Positions 7,340 through 15,530 of a stretch of DNA of 64,000 bases are shown here, one piece after another. Under the pieces are notes generated by a model. The model saw only the letters and a list, made by a program, of their open reading frames with translations. It ran no database searches and was not told the origin of the DNA. The stretch lies in the NCBI RefSeq assembly GCF_003258515.1, contig NZ_QGEH01000001.1, positions 1,984,001 through 2,048,000 on the forward strand, read 5' to 3'. A program made the translations under genes and the position numbers. Positions within the stretch are counted from its first letter, which is position 1. Every line of letters begins with the position of its first letter. Source of the DNA: Marinobacter bohaiensis. Its GTDB lineage: Bacteria > Pseudomonadota > Gammaproteobacteria > Pseudomonadales > Oleiphilaceae.

Positions 7340-9988
7340 ATGACGAGTGTTTTTCGATTTCGCGCCGCTGCAATCCTGCTGGCGATCTGCCTTTGCGTCG
7401 TCGCCGGCGTAAGCCGAGCCCAGCAGGCCTCGGCCGATACACCCCAGTTGCCGCCCGCGAAGGACGTCCGGATTGTCGTCGACATCTCCGGCAGCATGAA
7501 GGACAGCGACCCGAAAAACCTTCGGCAACCCGCGGTACGTCTGCTGGCCCGGCTGCTGCCGGATGACGCCCGCAGCGGCGTGTGGACCTTCGGCCAGTAC
7601 GTCAACATGCTGGTGCCGTCAGCCGAGGTGTCGCCCGATTGGCGGGATACCGCCATCGAACGGTCCAGCCGCATCAATTCCGTGGCCCTGCGCACCAACA
7701 TCGGCGAAGCGCTGGAAGTGGCCAGTGACGATTTCTATGGCGACCGCCGCTTCGATAACACCCACTTTATTCTGCTGACCGATGGCCGCGTCGACATTGC
7801 CGCGGACGGCCAGGCCAACGCCCGCGAGCGACAGAGAATCCTCGACGATGTGGTCGATCGCATCCGTTCCCGGGGTGCCACCATTCACACCATCGCGCTG
7901 TCGGAAAACGCCGATACGGCGTTGCTCGAGCGGCTGGCGGTGGAAACCGGCGGTACCTTCTCCGTCGCGCCCGATGCCGATGCCCTCAACCGGGTCTTTG
8001 CCGAGACACTGAACGCCGCCGCCCCGCAGCCGGAAGTCCCGATTCGCGACAACCGCTTCACCGTCAGCGACGACGTGCAGGAGTTCACCGCCCTGATCTT
8101 TCACGAAGAGGCGGATCAGCCACTGGCGCTGGTCGCGCCGGATGGTGAACGACTGACCCGGGCCTCCGGTGCCGCCAACCTGCGGTGGTACCGGGAGTCG
8201 CAGTACGACCTGATTACCCTGACTGAGCCCGCCGCCGGCGAGTGGCGGATCGACGGGGATCTGGGCGAGCAGTCGCGGGTAACGGTCGTCAGCGACCTGC
8301 GCATGGCCGTGTCGCCGCTGCCGAGCTTCTTCTACACAGGCCAGCCGGTGGCGGTGGAAGCGGCGTTCTATGAGAAAGAGCAGCCCATCACCAATCCCGA
8401 TTTCCTGGGCGTTCTCGATGTGTCATTGACCCTGGCTACCCAGGACGGCCGCTCCGGCACCAAGCCCCTGTCTGGCGAGACGCCGCCGGCCGACGGGGTC
8501 TATTCCGACAGTATCGAGAAACTAAGCCAGCCCGGAACCTACGATCTGACGCTGGTGGCCGACGGCAAGACGTTCTCGCGCCAGTTCCATACCCGGATCG
8601 CTCTGCGTCCGCCGGTGAGCGTGACCGTCGAGGGCGAAGGCCAGGGCGCGAGCAGCCGATACGAACTCACTATTCGTCCAGAGCATCCGGGCCTGGAGCC
8701 GACCAGCGCGCTGGTCGGGGTACGGGTATCGCCGCCCGGCGCTGGCGGTGATGCCGGTTTCGATACGGTGCCTTACGACGCCGAGCGAGGAATCTGGCAC
8801 AAGACCATCGAAGCGACGGCCGGGGACGGGGACTACAGCGTTGACGTCCGTTTCCGGGCCGAATCCGATAATGGCCAGGACCTGAACTACGCGCCCGGCT
8901 CGTTCCAGGCGGTGTTCCCGCGTCAGGGCGACGATGAAGTGGCCTATACATCGCTCAGCGCCGAGACGGTGACGACGCCGCCCGCGCAATCCCGAGGCGC
9001 CGGAGCTCCAGCGCCGTTGCCCATCGGTGCGGATTCGGAAGCGGCCGGGACGGGTGAGCCGGAAACAGCCGGGCAATCGGCTGACCAGGCGGCCGCGGAC
9101 AGCGCTTCCGGCGATCAGGTCACGGCGCCAGATCAGGCTTCGGCGCCGGACGCCGGCGACACCGCGGAGTCCCCGCCGGCCATTGACCTGCCGATCGACA
9201 CCTCCCAGGTCGAAACCCCGGCGCTGGAGCCCGTCGGCGAAGCCGATGAGGAGACGGATGGCCCGGAGGCGGAGCAGGACATGACGCAGGACGAAGGCGA
9301 CGAGCCGTCCATCCTCGCTGCGGTGCCTCTGTGGGCCTGGGGCACCGGCGGAGGAGTGGCCGCGCTGGCGGCCATCACCGCTCTGGTGATGCGTTCCCGT
9401 CGTCGTGCCGGCGACGAGGAACCGGAAGGCGATTCAGCGGCGGGAGACGCCGTCGCGCCGGAGAACGAGGAGATCGACGAAGACGCCGCCGTCGCGACCG
9501 ATGAGGGCGACGAGGAAGAAGGCGAATCGTCCGAACCGCCGCTGATGGAGACGCCCGAGCCGGAAGAACCACAACCGGCGGAGGAAACGGCGGCGCAAGA
9601 GGTAGCGGACTCCGAAGAACCGGATGACGGCGTGCCCACGCTCGATATCGCCGAGGAGCCCGTCGAGCCGGAGGAAGTTCCCGTCGTCGATGCCGTCGAG
9701 GACAGCGACGACGCGCCTTCCGCAGAGGCGGACGAGCCGATGGACGATATCGAGCAGTTCCTGGAGGAGGCGCGCCGGGACGAGGCTGACCTGGCGGCGG
9801 GCGAGGACGACATCCTGGCCGAGGATACGGGGGAAGAGGACAGCGACGATTACACGCTGGAGGATTTCGACCTGTCGGACATCGATGATGACCTGCCCGG
9901 GGATGATGAGTCCTCCGGGGAATCCGCGTCGCCGGACGAGTCGCCCGAAGACGACCAGGATGAAAAAGACGACAACAAGAAAAACTGA
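7340..9988 (+). CDS. Membrane-anchored VWA domain protein with long acidic cytoplasmic tail
   Basis: The 882-residue product begins with a signal peptide (hydrophobic 9-24, VSRAQQ). A von Willebrand A domain follows at about 40-230 with an intact metal-binding site: D48-x-S50-x-S52, a threonine in RTNIGEAL and LLTDGRVD. A beta-rich region resembling Ig-like modules spans about 235-540, then an Ala/Ser/Glu-rich linker. A transmembrane helix is at about 658-680 (PLWAWGTGGGVAALAAITALVM), followed by RSRRR and about 190 strongly acidic residues. The likely topology is a periplasmic VWA and beta region with a cytoplasmic acidic tail. It resembles a gammaproteobacterial family of uncharacterised VWA proteins (TIGR03503-like, from memory). 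The neighbouring MoxR and CoxE genes suggest an assembly or remodelling role. Confidence 0.8.
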   Translation: MTSVFRFRAAAILLAICLCVVAGVSRAQQASADTPQLPPAKDVRIVVDISGSMKDSDPKNLRQPAVRLLARLLPDDARSGVWTFGQYVNMLVPSAEVSPDWRDTAIERSSRINSVALRTNIGEALEVASDDFYGDRRFDNTHFILLTDGRVDIAADGQANARERQRILDDVVDRIRSRGATIHTIALSENADTALLERLAVETGGTFSVAPDADALNRVFAETLNAAAPQPEVPIRDNRFTVSDDVQEFTALIFHEEADQPLALVAPDGERLTRASGAANLRWYRESQYDLITLTEPAAGEWRIDGDLGEQSRVTVVSDLRMAVSPLPSFFYTGQPVAVEAAFYEKEQPITNPDFLGVLDVSLTLATQDGRSGTKPLSGETPPADGVYSDSIEKLSQPGTYDLTLVADGKTFSRQFHTRIALRPPVSVTVEGEGQGASSRYELTIRPEHPGLEPTSALVGVRVSPPGAGGDAGFDTVPYDAERGIWHKTIEATAGDGDYSVDVRFRAESDNGQDLNYAPGSFQAVFPRQGDDEVAYTSLSAETVTTPPAQSRGAGAPAPLPIGADSEAAGTGEPETAGQSADQAAADSASGDQVTAPDQASAPDAGDTAESPPAIDLPIDTSQVETPALEPVGEADEETDGPEAEQDMTQDEGDEPSILAAVPLWAWGTGGGVAALAAITALVMRSRRRAGDEEPEGDSAAGDAVAPENEEIDEDAAVATDEGDEEEGESSEPPLMETPEPEEPQPAEETAAQEVADSEEPDDGVPTLDIAEEPVEPEEVPVVDAVEDSDDAPSAEADEPMDDIEQFLEEARRDEADLAAGEDDILAEDTGEEDSDDYTLEDFDLSDIDDDLPGDDESSGESASPDESPEDDQDEKDDNKKN

Positions 9989-10083
9989 CAACGCCAGCCG
10001 GGCCGGATACGACAGGGCCCGGTGGTCTGACCGGATTGAAACCAGAATAACCGGATCAATAACAGCGAGAAGGACAGACACCC

Positions 10084-10926
10084 ATGAAATTTACCGGTAC
10101 CGAGAGTTACGTCGCCACCGATGATCTGCAGATGGCGGTCAATTCAGCCATCACCCTGCAGCGCCCCCTGTTGATCAAGGGGGAGCCGGGCACGGGCAAG
10201 ACCATGCTCGCCGAAGAGCTGGCCGCCGGCGTCGGCGCGCGACTGATCACCTGGCACATCAAGTCCACCACCAAGGCGCAGCAGGGCCTGTACGAATATG
10301 ACGCCGTCTCCCGCCTGCGCGACTCCCAGTTGGGCGATGAAAAGGTCAAGGACATCGGCAACTACATCGTCAAGGGCAAGCTGTGGGAAGCCTTCGAGGC
10401 CGAAGACCAGGTGGTGTTGCTGATCGACGAGATCGACAAAGCGGACATCGAGTTTCCCAACGATCTGCTGCTCGAGCTGGATCGCATGGAATTCTTCGTC
10501 TACGAGACCCAGCAGCAGGTCAAGGCGAAGAAGCGGCCCATCGTGGTGATCACCAGTAACAACGAGAAGGAACTGCCGGACGCGTTCCTGCGCCGCTGCT
10601 TCTTCCACTACATCAGCTTCCCGGATCACGACACCATGAAGCAGATCGTGGACGTGCATTTCCCGGACGTGCAGCAGGAAGTGGTGCGGGATGCGTTGGA
10701 AGTCTTCTTCGATGTGCGCAAAGTGCCCGGTCTGAAGAAGAAGCCCTCCACCTCCGAACTGGTGGACTGGCTCAAGCTCCTGATGGCGGACGAGTTGTCG
10801 GCGAAGATGCTGCAGGAAAAGGACACCTCGTCGGCGCTGCCGCCGCTCTACGGCGCGCTGGTCAAGAACGAACAGGACGTCCACCTGCTGCAGAAACTGG
10901 CCTTTATGGCGCGTCGCCGGGGTTAA
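10084..10926 (+). CDS. MoxR family AAA+ ATPase
   Basis: The 280-residue product is a compact AAA+ ATPase. Walker A is GEPGTGKT at residues 33-40, Walker B is LLIDEIDKAD near 116, sensor 1 is VVITSNNEKELPDAF, and the RRCFFHYISFP segment carries the arginine finger region typical of MoxR/CbbQ proteins. In known pairs (CbbQ-CbbO, NorQ-NorD, RavA-ViaA) such an ATPase works with a VWA protein to insert metals or remodel enzyme complexes. Here the VWA partner follows 27 bases downstream. GAGAAGGACAG precedes the ATG. What it remodels is not shown by the sequence. Confidence 0.92.
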   Translation: MKFTGTESYVATDDLQMAVNSAITLQRPLLIKGEPGTGKTMLAEELAAGVGARLITWHIKSTTKAQQGLYEYDAVSRLRDSQLGDEKVKDIGNYIVKGKLWEAFEAEDQVVLLIDEIDKADIEFPNDLLLELDRMEFFVYETQQQVKAKKRPIVVITSNNEKELPDAFLRRCFFHYISFPDHDTMKQIVDVHFPDVQQEVVRDALEVFFDVRKVPGLKKKPSTSELVDWLKLLMADELSAKMLQEKDTSSALPPLYGALVKNEQDVHLLQKLAFMARRRG

Positions 10927-10953
10927 TGGCTCGGCCTCTGGAAGGAGGACACT

Positions 10954-12132
10954 ATGCTGATTGATTTTTTCATGGAGGTGCGCCGCGCCCGGGTGCCGGC
11001 CAGTCTGCGTGAATACCTGGACCTGATCGACGCACTGCAGCATCGCCTGGCGTTTGCCGATATGGAGGAGTTCTATTACCTGGCGCGCCTGTGCCTGGTG
11101 AAGGACGAGCGCCATTACGACAAGTTCGACCGGGCCTTCGCCACCTACTTCAACGGCATCGAGAATCTCGACGACCTGATGCAGCAGCTGATTCCCGAAG
11201 ACTGGCTGCGCAAGGAGTTCGAGAAACAGCTCAGCGAGGAAGAAAAGGCGAAGATAGACAGCCTCGGCGGCCTGGAAGAGCTGATCAAGGCGTTCAAGGA
11301 GCGCATGGACAACCAGAAGGAGCGCCACCAGGGCGGCAACCGCCAGATCGGCACCGGCGGGACGTCACCCTTCGGTGCCTATGGCTACAACCCGGAAGGG
11401 TTCCGCATCGGCCAGGACAAGGGGCGTCACGGCCGCGCCGTCAAGGTGTGGGAAAAACGCGGCTTCCGTGACCTGGACGACAGCATCACCCTGGGCATCC
11501 GTAACATCAAGGTGGCGCTGAGACGGTTGCGTAAATTTGCTCGACAGGGCGCCGCCGACCAGCTGGATATGGACGACACCATTCGCTCCACGGCCCGTAA
11601 CGCCGGCTATCTGGACCTGAAAATGGTGCCCGAGCGTCATAACGCCGTCAAAGTACTGATCTTCTTTGATGTGGGCGGCTCCATGGATCCGCACATCCGG
11701 GTGTGTGAGGAGCTGTTCTCGGCGGCGCGCCTGGAGTTCAAGCACATGGAGTACTTCTACTTCCACAACTTCATCTATGAGAGCGTGTGGAAGAACAACG
11801 TGCGCCGTCTCAACGAGACCACGCCGACCTGGGATGTGCTCCACAAGTACACTCCGGACTACAAGGTCATCTTTGTCGGCGACGCCAGCATGGCGCCCTA
11901 TGAGATCTCCCATCCCGGCGGCTCGATCGAGCACTGGAACGAGGAGGCCGGCGCGGTCTGGTTCCAGCGGGTGCAGGAGCATTTTCACAAGGTCGTCTGG
12001 CTCAATCCGCTGCCGGAGAACTACTGGGGGTCCGGCGGTTCCATCGGCATGACACGGCAGTTGGTGGGGGATCACATGTATCCGCTGACCATCGACGGCC
12101 TGGAGAATGCCATGCGCTACCTCAGCAAGTAA
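10954..12132 (+). CDS. CoxE-like VWA domain protein, partner of the MoxR ATPase
   Basis: The 392-residue product has no signal peptide or membrane span. The N-terminal 200 residues are helical and charged. The C-terminal half is a CoxE-type VWA domain, with a metal-site motif DVGGSM starting at D239 and SMAPYEI further on. A glycine-rich linker (GGNRQIGTGGTSPFGAYGYNPEGF) joins the halves. CoxE-type proteins act with MoxR ATPases in cofactor or complex maturation. AAGGAGGA lies eight bases before the ATG, and the gene follows the ATPase by 27 bases, so the pair is almost certainly coexpressed. The substrate is unknown. No promoter or terminator was found immediately after it. Confidence 0.88.
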   Translation: MLIDFFMEVRRARVPASLREYLDLIDALQHRLAFADMEEFYYLARLCLVKDERHYDKFDRAFATYFNGIENLDDLMQQLIPEDWLRKEFEKQLSEEEKAKIDSLGGLEELIKAFKERMDNQKERHQGGNRQIGTGGTSPFGAYGYNPEGFRIGQDKGRHGRAVKVWEKRGFRDLDDSITLGIRNIKVALRRLRKFARQGAADQLDMDDTIRSTARNAGYLDLKMVPERHNAVKVLIFFDVGGSMDPHIRVCEELFSAARLEFKHMEYFYFHNFIYESVWKNNVRRLNETTPTWDVLHKYTPDYKVIFVGDASMAPYEISHPGGSIEHWNEEAGAVWFQRVQEHFHKVVWLNPLPENYWGSGGSIGMTRQLVGDHMYPLTIDGLENAMRYLSK

Positions 12133-12232
12133 TTCCGCAGCAAAGTCGTGCTGCAGCAAGTAGTGCCGCGTGCCCGGGCATCGGCGGCGGGCCCTCGTGC
12201 CTATCCGTCGCGGGCGCAATAACAACGGGCAT

Positions 12233-12264
12233 AAAAAAAGCCGATGCGGTTGAGGCGCATCGGC
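12233..12264 (-). terminator. Rho-independent terminator reading on the minus strand
   Basis: GCCGATGCG (12240-12248) and CGCATCGGC (12256-12264) form a 9-bp hairpin with a 7-base loop. On the minus strand it is followed directly by seven T (the A run at 12233-12239). There is no T run on the plus side. It therefore ends a minus-strand transcript: either the phaJ message, nearly 400 bases upstream, or a short RNA starting near 12350. Confidence 0.75.
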
Positions 12265-12350
12265 AAAGCTCGGCATATCGAACGGTTTACCCTTCAGCGA
12301 AGAATTACACCGCACCCAGGCCAAAGCACGGCCTTTGCCAGCCTTCTATA
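12233..12350 (-). ncRNA. Possible small RNA ending at the minus-strand terminator
   Basis: On the minus strand, TATGAT (complement of 12352-12357) resembles a -10 element, and about 110 bases later a strong terminator occurs. The first part can fold: CAAAG and CTTTG flank a short loop around 12320-12340. No good -35 element is visible. A short frame running through it continues antisense into the CoxE gene and is unlikely to be coding. No known RNA family was recognised. The alternative is a long 3' untranslated region of phaJ. Confidence 0.3.
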
Positions 12351-12656
12351 AAATCATAAAAAACAGGTGAGTAGATAAAACCCGCCTAAGCCGCCAGGGC
12401 CCATCCACACCTTCGGCGGACGCATGTGTAAATCACGTCGACATTAGCCGCCGCCGACGGCTGTTTCACTCCGGTTCCGGATGCCGTCTGGTATCAAATT
12501 TGGTGACCGGTGCGCCTGAACGGCCGTGGAAACGACGTGATCGGGCCCGGCCGGGCAGGCTGAGGGACAACTGTCGCTGATTTTTACATTGGCTGTTCGC
12601 GGCCGTTTCCCTTGCCGGTGAGTGGCTTTCGGGACGGGCAGGCCGGTTAGCGCCGG
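12265..12656. other. Noncoding stretch between convergent CoxE-like gene and phaJ
   Basis: No open frame with coding character was found here. Apart from the possible small RNA and its terminator at the left end, I see AT-rich DNA at about 12340-12380 and GC-rich sequence with short inverted repeats near 12540-12560. No plus-strand terminator for the CoxE-like gene is evident. Confidence 0.5.
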
Positions 12657-13139
12657 CTAATCCGGCGCGTTGCCAATCGTGATCGTGGGGAGCTGGGGTT
12701 TGGGGAGGGCGAGCTTCTCCGTTGGCGCCACGACGCGGGCTTCGCCGACGACAACCTCCTCGTCACGCTGGTTGGTGACCCGGCAGTCGATGCGCAGACG
12801 GTTGCGGCGTTCCTTGCTGGTGACCGTCAGTTTGACGGTCAACGTATCGTCGAGCCTCACCGGGCGTTTGAAATTCAGGTTCTGTTCCAGGTAGATGGTT
12901 CCGGGCCCGGGCAGAACGGTTGCCAGGGCCGCCGAAATCAGCGAACCGCTCCACATACCGTGGGCAATACGCTCCTTGAACAGACTGTTGGCGGCAAAGA
13001 TCGGATCCAGGTGAACCGGATTCACGTCACCGGAAACGGCCGCGAACAGCACCAGTTCCTCCTCGGTCAGGGAACGGGTGTAAGTGGCGGAGTCGCCCTC
13101 CTGAATCTCGTCGTAAACGATGTTTTCCAGATACTCCAT
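12657..13139 (-). CDS. phaJ: MaoC-like (R)-specific enoyl-CoA hydratase
   Basis: The 160-residue hot-dog fold protein strongly resembles PhaJ1 of Pseudomonas, which hydrates trans-2-enoyl-CoA to (R)-3-hydroxyacyl-CoA and can feed polyhydroxyalkanoate synthesis. The catalytic motif is visible as AAVSGDVNPVHLD, with the Asp and His of the MaoC active site, followed by ERIAHGMWSGSLISA and ATVLPGPGTIYLEQ. Length matches the family. On the minus strand GGAAAGGACAC precedes the ATG. It is divergent from fadD across 564 bases, the same neighbourhood as in Pseudomonas (phaJ1 near fadD2-fadD1). No PHA synthase gene is in this window. Confidence 0.9.
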   Translation of the reverse strand: MEYLENIVYDEIQEGDSATYTRSLTEEELVLFAAVSGDVNPVHLDPIFAANSLFKERIAHGMWSGSLISAALATVLPGPGTIYLEQNLNFKRPVRLDDTLTVKLTVTSKERRNRLRIDCRVTNQRDEEVVVGEARVVAPTEKLALPKPQLPTITIGNAPD

Positions 13140-13703
13140 GAGTGTGTCCTTTCCGGCGGTTCCTTGCTGAGCCTTTGATGAGCTCCTGAGTCTCGCCAGC
13201 TTAGCAGGGTTTCGCCCGCATCGTGAGCCGTCGCCGCTCCGCCCGATCGGTCGGCCTGGCGGGGCATGGCTTGGACGGATCCCGGCTTTTATGCTTCTTT
13301 GAATACCGGACGGTCGTCGATTGTCCCACCCCGTCGGGCGATGGATTGGCAGAGCAAGCTGGACCGGGCGATACAGTGGTCCGGCATCGCCGGATCCGAT
13401 TTCCCGCCCGACGGCCGGGTGGGCCAGATGGCACTGCAGGGATGCCCGGTGCAGGCCGCGTGTCTACCTCATTCCGGGGAAAACTGGTATTCTCTCGACA
13501 CTTTTTGAGACCCTTTGCTGTCGCTGGATCGGATCGCTGTCACTGTCGGCACACCAGCGGGCGGACGCGGGCACAAAGAGCACAAACAGAAAACGATAAA
13601 GCGAGAAGAAATCAGGCGTTGCCGGGCCGTTTCCTACACCGGTAGCGACAACTGATCGAGTCAGTCACTACAAACATAATTGCAATAAACAGGAGATGGT
13701 GTG
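13140..13703. other. Divergent intergenic region between phaJ and fadD
   Basis: This 564-base region separates divergent phaJ and fadD and should hold both promoters. Open frames inside it have no recognisable product. An inverted repeat ACTGA-N5-TCAGT lies at 13651-13665, about 40 bases before the fadD start, and could be an operator. Fatty acid genes are often controlled by TetR-type repressors such as PsrA or FadR, but I did not find their recognised motifs by eye. Confidence 0.5.
13651..13665. promoter_or_regulatory. Candidate operator upstream of fadD
   Basis: ACTGA and TCAGT form a perfect 5-bp inverted repeat with a five-base centre (TCGAG), 38 bases before the fadD start codon. Position and symmetry fit a dimeric regulator site; the regulator is not identified. 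Confidence 0.25.
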
Positions 13704-15380
13704 ATGGATTTGGAGCAGTTCTATCAGGACAAGTATCCGCCCGGCGTCACCAACCAGATCGATCTGGACAAGTACGAAAGCATGCTCGATGTGTTCGACA
13801 CCGCCGTCCGGAAGTTCGCCGACCGTCCGGCCTTCAGCGCTGTTGGCGTCACCCTGAGCTATCGGGATCTCGACACCCAGTCCCGCAATTTTGCCGCCTG
13901 GCTCCAAAACAAGACGAACCTCAAGCCGGGCGACCGGATTGCGGTCCAGATGCCCAACGTGACCCAGTACCCGGTCATCGTTTTCGGTGCCATGCGTGCC
14001 GGCCTGATCGTCGTCAACACCAACCCGCTGTACACCGAGCGGGAAATGGAACACCAGTTTAACGATTCCGGCGCCAAAGCCCTGGTCGTCCTGGCCAATA
14101 TGGCGGACAAGGCCGAGAAGGTTCTGCCGCACACCGGCATTGAGCATGTGATCGTGACCGAGATCGCCGACATGCACAAACCGCTCAAGCGGATGCTGAT
14201 GAACGCCGCGGTCAAGCACCTGAAGAAGATGGTGCCGGAATACAATCTGCCCAACGCCCACAGCCTGCCGCGCGTCCTGTCCGCCGGTGCCAAGTGCAAA
14301 CTGACGCCGGTGCAGGTCAAGAAAGACGACATCGCCGTGCTGCAGTACACCGGCGGCACCACCGGCGTCGCCAAGGGTGCGATGCTGACCCAGGGCAACC
14401 TGGTCGCCAACCTGCTGCAGACGCGGCCGATGATGGAAGACAACGTGGAAGAGGGGCAGGAGATCGTCATCGCTCCGTTGCCGCTCTACCACATTTATTC
14501 GTTTACCCTGAACTGCGGCATCATGCTGGAGTCCGGCGCCCACAGCGTGCTGATTCCCAACCCGCGTGATATCCCCGGCTTCGTCAAGGAACTGAAGAAC
14601 CACAAGTTCACCTCGTTCCTGGGGCTGAACACGCTGTTCGTCGCCCTGTGCAACAACGAGGAATTCAAGGCCCTGGATTTCAGCGCCCTGAAGATGACCG
14701 CCTCCGGCGGCATGGCCCTCACCAGCAGCACCGCCAAGCTCTGGAAGCAGGTCACCGGCTGTGAGATCACCGAAGGCTACGGCATGACCGAAACCTCACC
14801 GGTGGTCACCTTCAACCCGCCCAGCGCGATCCAGCTCGGCACCATCGGCCTGCCGATCTGCGGGACGCAGATCAAGACCGTCGATGAGGAAGGCAACGAA
14901 ACTCCCATCGGCGAGCCCGGTGAACTGTGCGTCAAAGGTCCGCAGGTGATGAAGGGGTACTGGCAGCGTCCGGAAGAGACCAAGAAGTCTTTCACCGACG
15001 ACGGTTTTTATCGCAGCGGCGATATCGCGCTGATCCAGGAAGACGGCTACATCCGCATCGTCGACCGCAAGAAGGACATGATCATCGTCTCCGGCTTCAA
15101 CGTGTTCCCGAACGAAATCGAGGACGTGGTGTCCAGCCATCCGCAAGTGGTTGAGTGTGCCGCCGTTGGTGTGGCCGACGAGAAGAGCGGCGAGGCGGTG
15201 AAGGTGTTCTTGGTGAGCAACTCGCCGGAGCTGAAGGAGTCCGAGCTCAAGGAATTCTGCCGCGAGCGGCTGACCGCCTACAAGGTGCCCAAGTTCTTCG
15301 AGTTCCGCGATGAGCTGCCGAAAACCAACGTCGGAAAAATTCTGCGCCGCGAACTGCGTGACGAAGCGACAGCCAGCTAA
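13704..15380 (+). CDS. fadD: Long-chain-fatty-acid--CoA ligase
   Basis: FadD activates fatty acids with ATP and CoA, the entry step of beta-oxidation. The 558-residue product has the AMP-binding P-loop motif YTGGTTGVAKGAM near residues 215-227, the EGYGMTETSP motif, and SGDIALIQEDGYIRIVDRKKDMIIVSG toward the C-terminus, with NVGKILRRELRD at the end carrying the catalytic lysine. The ATG at 13704 has AGGAGA at an ideal distance; an in-frame GTG at 13701 is closer to it and less likely. A terminator follows. Its neighbours phaJ and the FabH-like gene also handle acyl-CoA. Confidence 0.95.
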   Translation: MDLEQFYQDKYPPGVTNQIDLDKYESMLDVFDTAVRKFADRPAFSAVGVTLSYRDLDTQSRNFAAWLQNKTNLKPGDRIAVQMPNVTQYPVIVFGAMRAGLIVVNTNPLYTEREMEHQFNDSGAKALVVLANMADKAEKVLPHTGIEHVIVTEIADMHKPLKRMLMNAAVKHLKKMVPEYNLPNAHSLPRVLSAGAKCKLTPVQVKKDDIAVLQYTGGTTGVAKGAMLTQGNLVANLLQTRPMMEDNVEEGQEIVIAPLPLYHIYSFTLNCGIMLESGAHSVLIPNPRDIPGFVKELKNHKFTSFLGLNTLFVALCNNEEFKALDFSALKMTASGGMALTSSTAKLWKQVTGCEITEGYGMTETSPVVTFNPPSAIQLGTIGLPICGTQIKTVDEEGNETPIGEPGELCVKGPQVMKGYWQRPEETKKSFTDDGFYRSGDIALIQEDGYIRIVDRKKDMIIVSGFNVFPNEIEDVVSSHPQVVECAAVGVADEKSGEAVKVFLVSNSPELKESELKEFCRERLTAYKVPKFFEFRDELPKTNVGKILRRELRDEATAS

Positions 15381-15402
15381 GTCGCTATCCGCCGTCTCTA
15401 AT

Positions 15403-15440
15403 AACCCTGTCCCGGTGATGGCCGGTGACAGGGTTTTTTG
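15403..15440 (+). terminator. Terminator after fadD
   Basis: AACCCTGTC (15403-15411) and GACAGGGTT (15427-15435) form a 9-bp stem with a 15-base loop, and a run of six T begins at 15434. It is a convincing Rho-independent terminator 23 bases after fadD. Confidence 0.85.
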
Positions 15441-15530
15441 TTGAGGGGTAAGGTGTTCCCGAGCAGCCGGGTTCGAAAGAGTCTGGTAAGGTAAACCCGT
15501 TTTCATCGAATTCAGCAGCCCACCTTTTTA

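Noticed and set aside
11365-12324. Long minus-strand open frame antisense to the CoxE-like gene
   Set aside because: It mirrors codon structure of the real gene on the plus strand and resembles no protein; only its first codons overlap the possible small RNA.
13223-13645. A 140-codon open frame in the phaJ-fadD intergenic region
   Set aside because: The translation is rich in Arg, Cys, Pro and Gly with no recognisable pattern, no ribosome site is evident, and several frames overlap there, as expected for high G+C noncoding DNA.
13651-13703. PsrA- or FadR-type operator before fadD
   Set aside because: The recognised GAAAC-N-GTTTC style motif was not found; only a short ACTGA/TCAGT dyad is present, so it is listed without a regulator.
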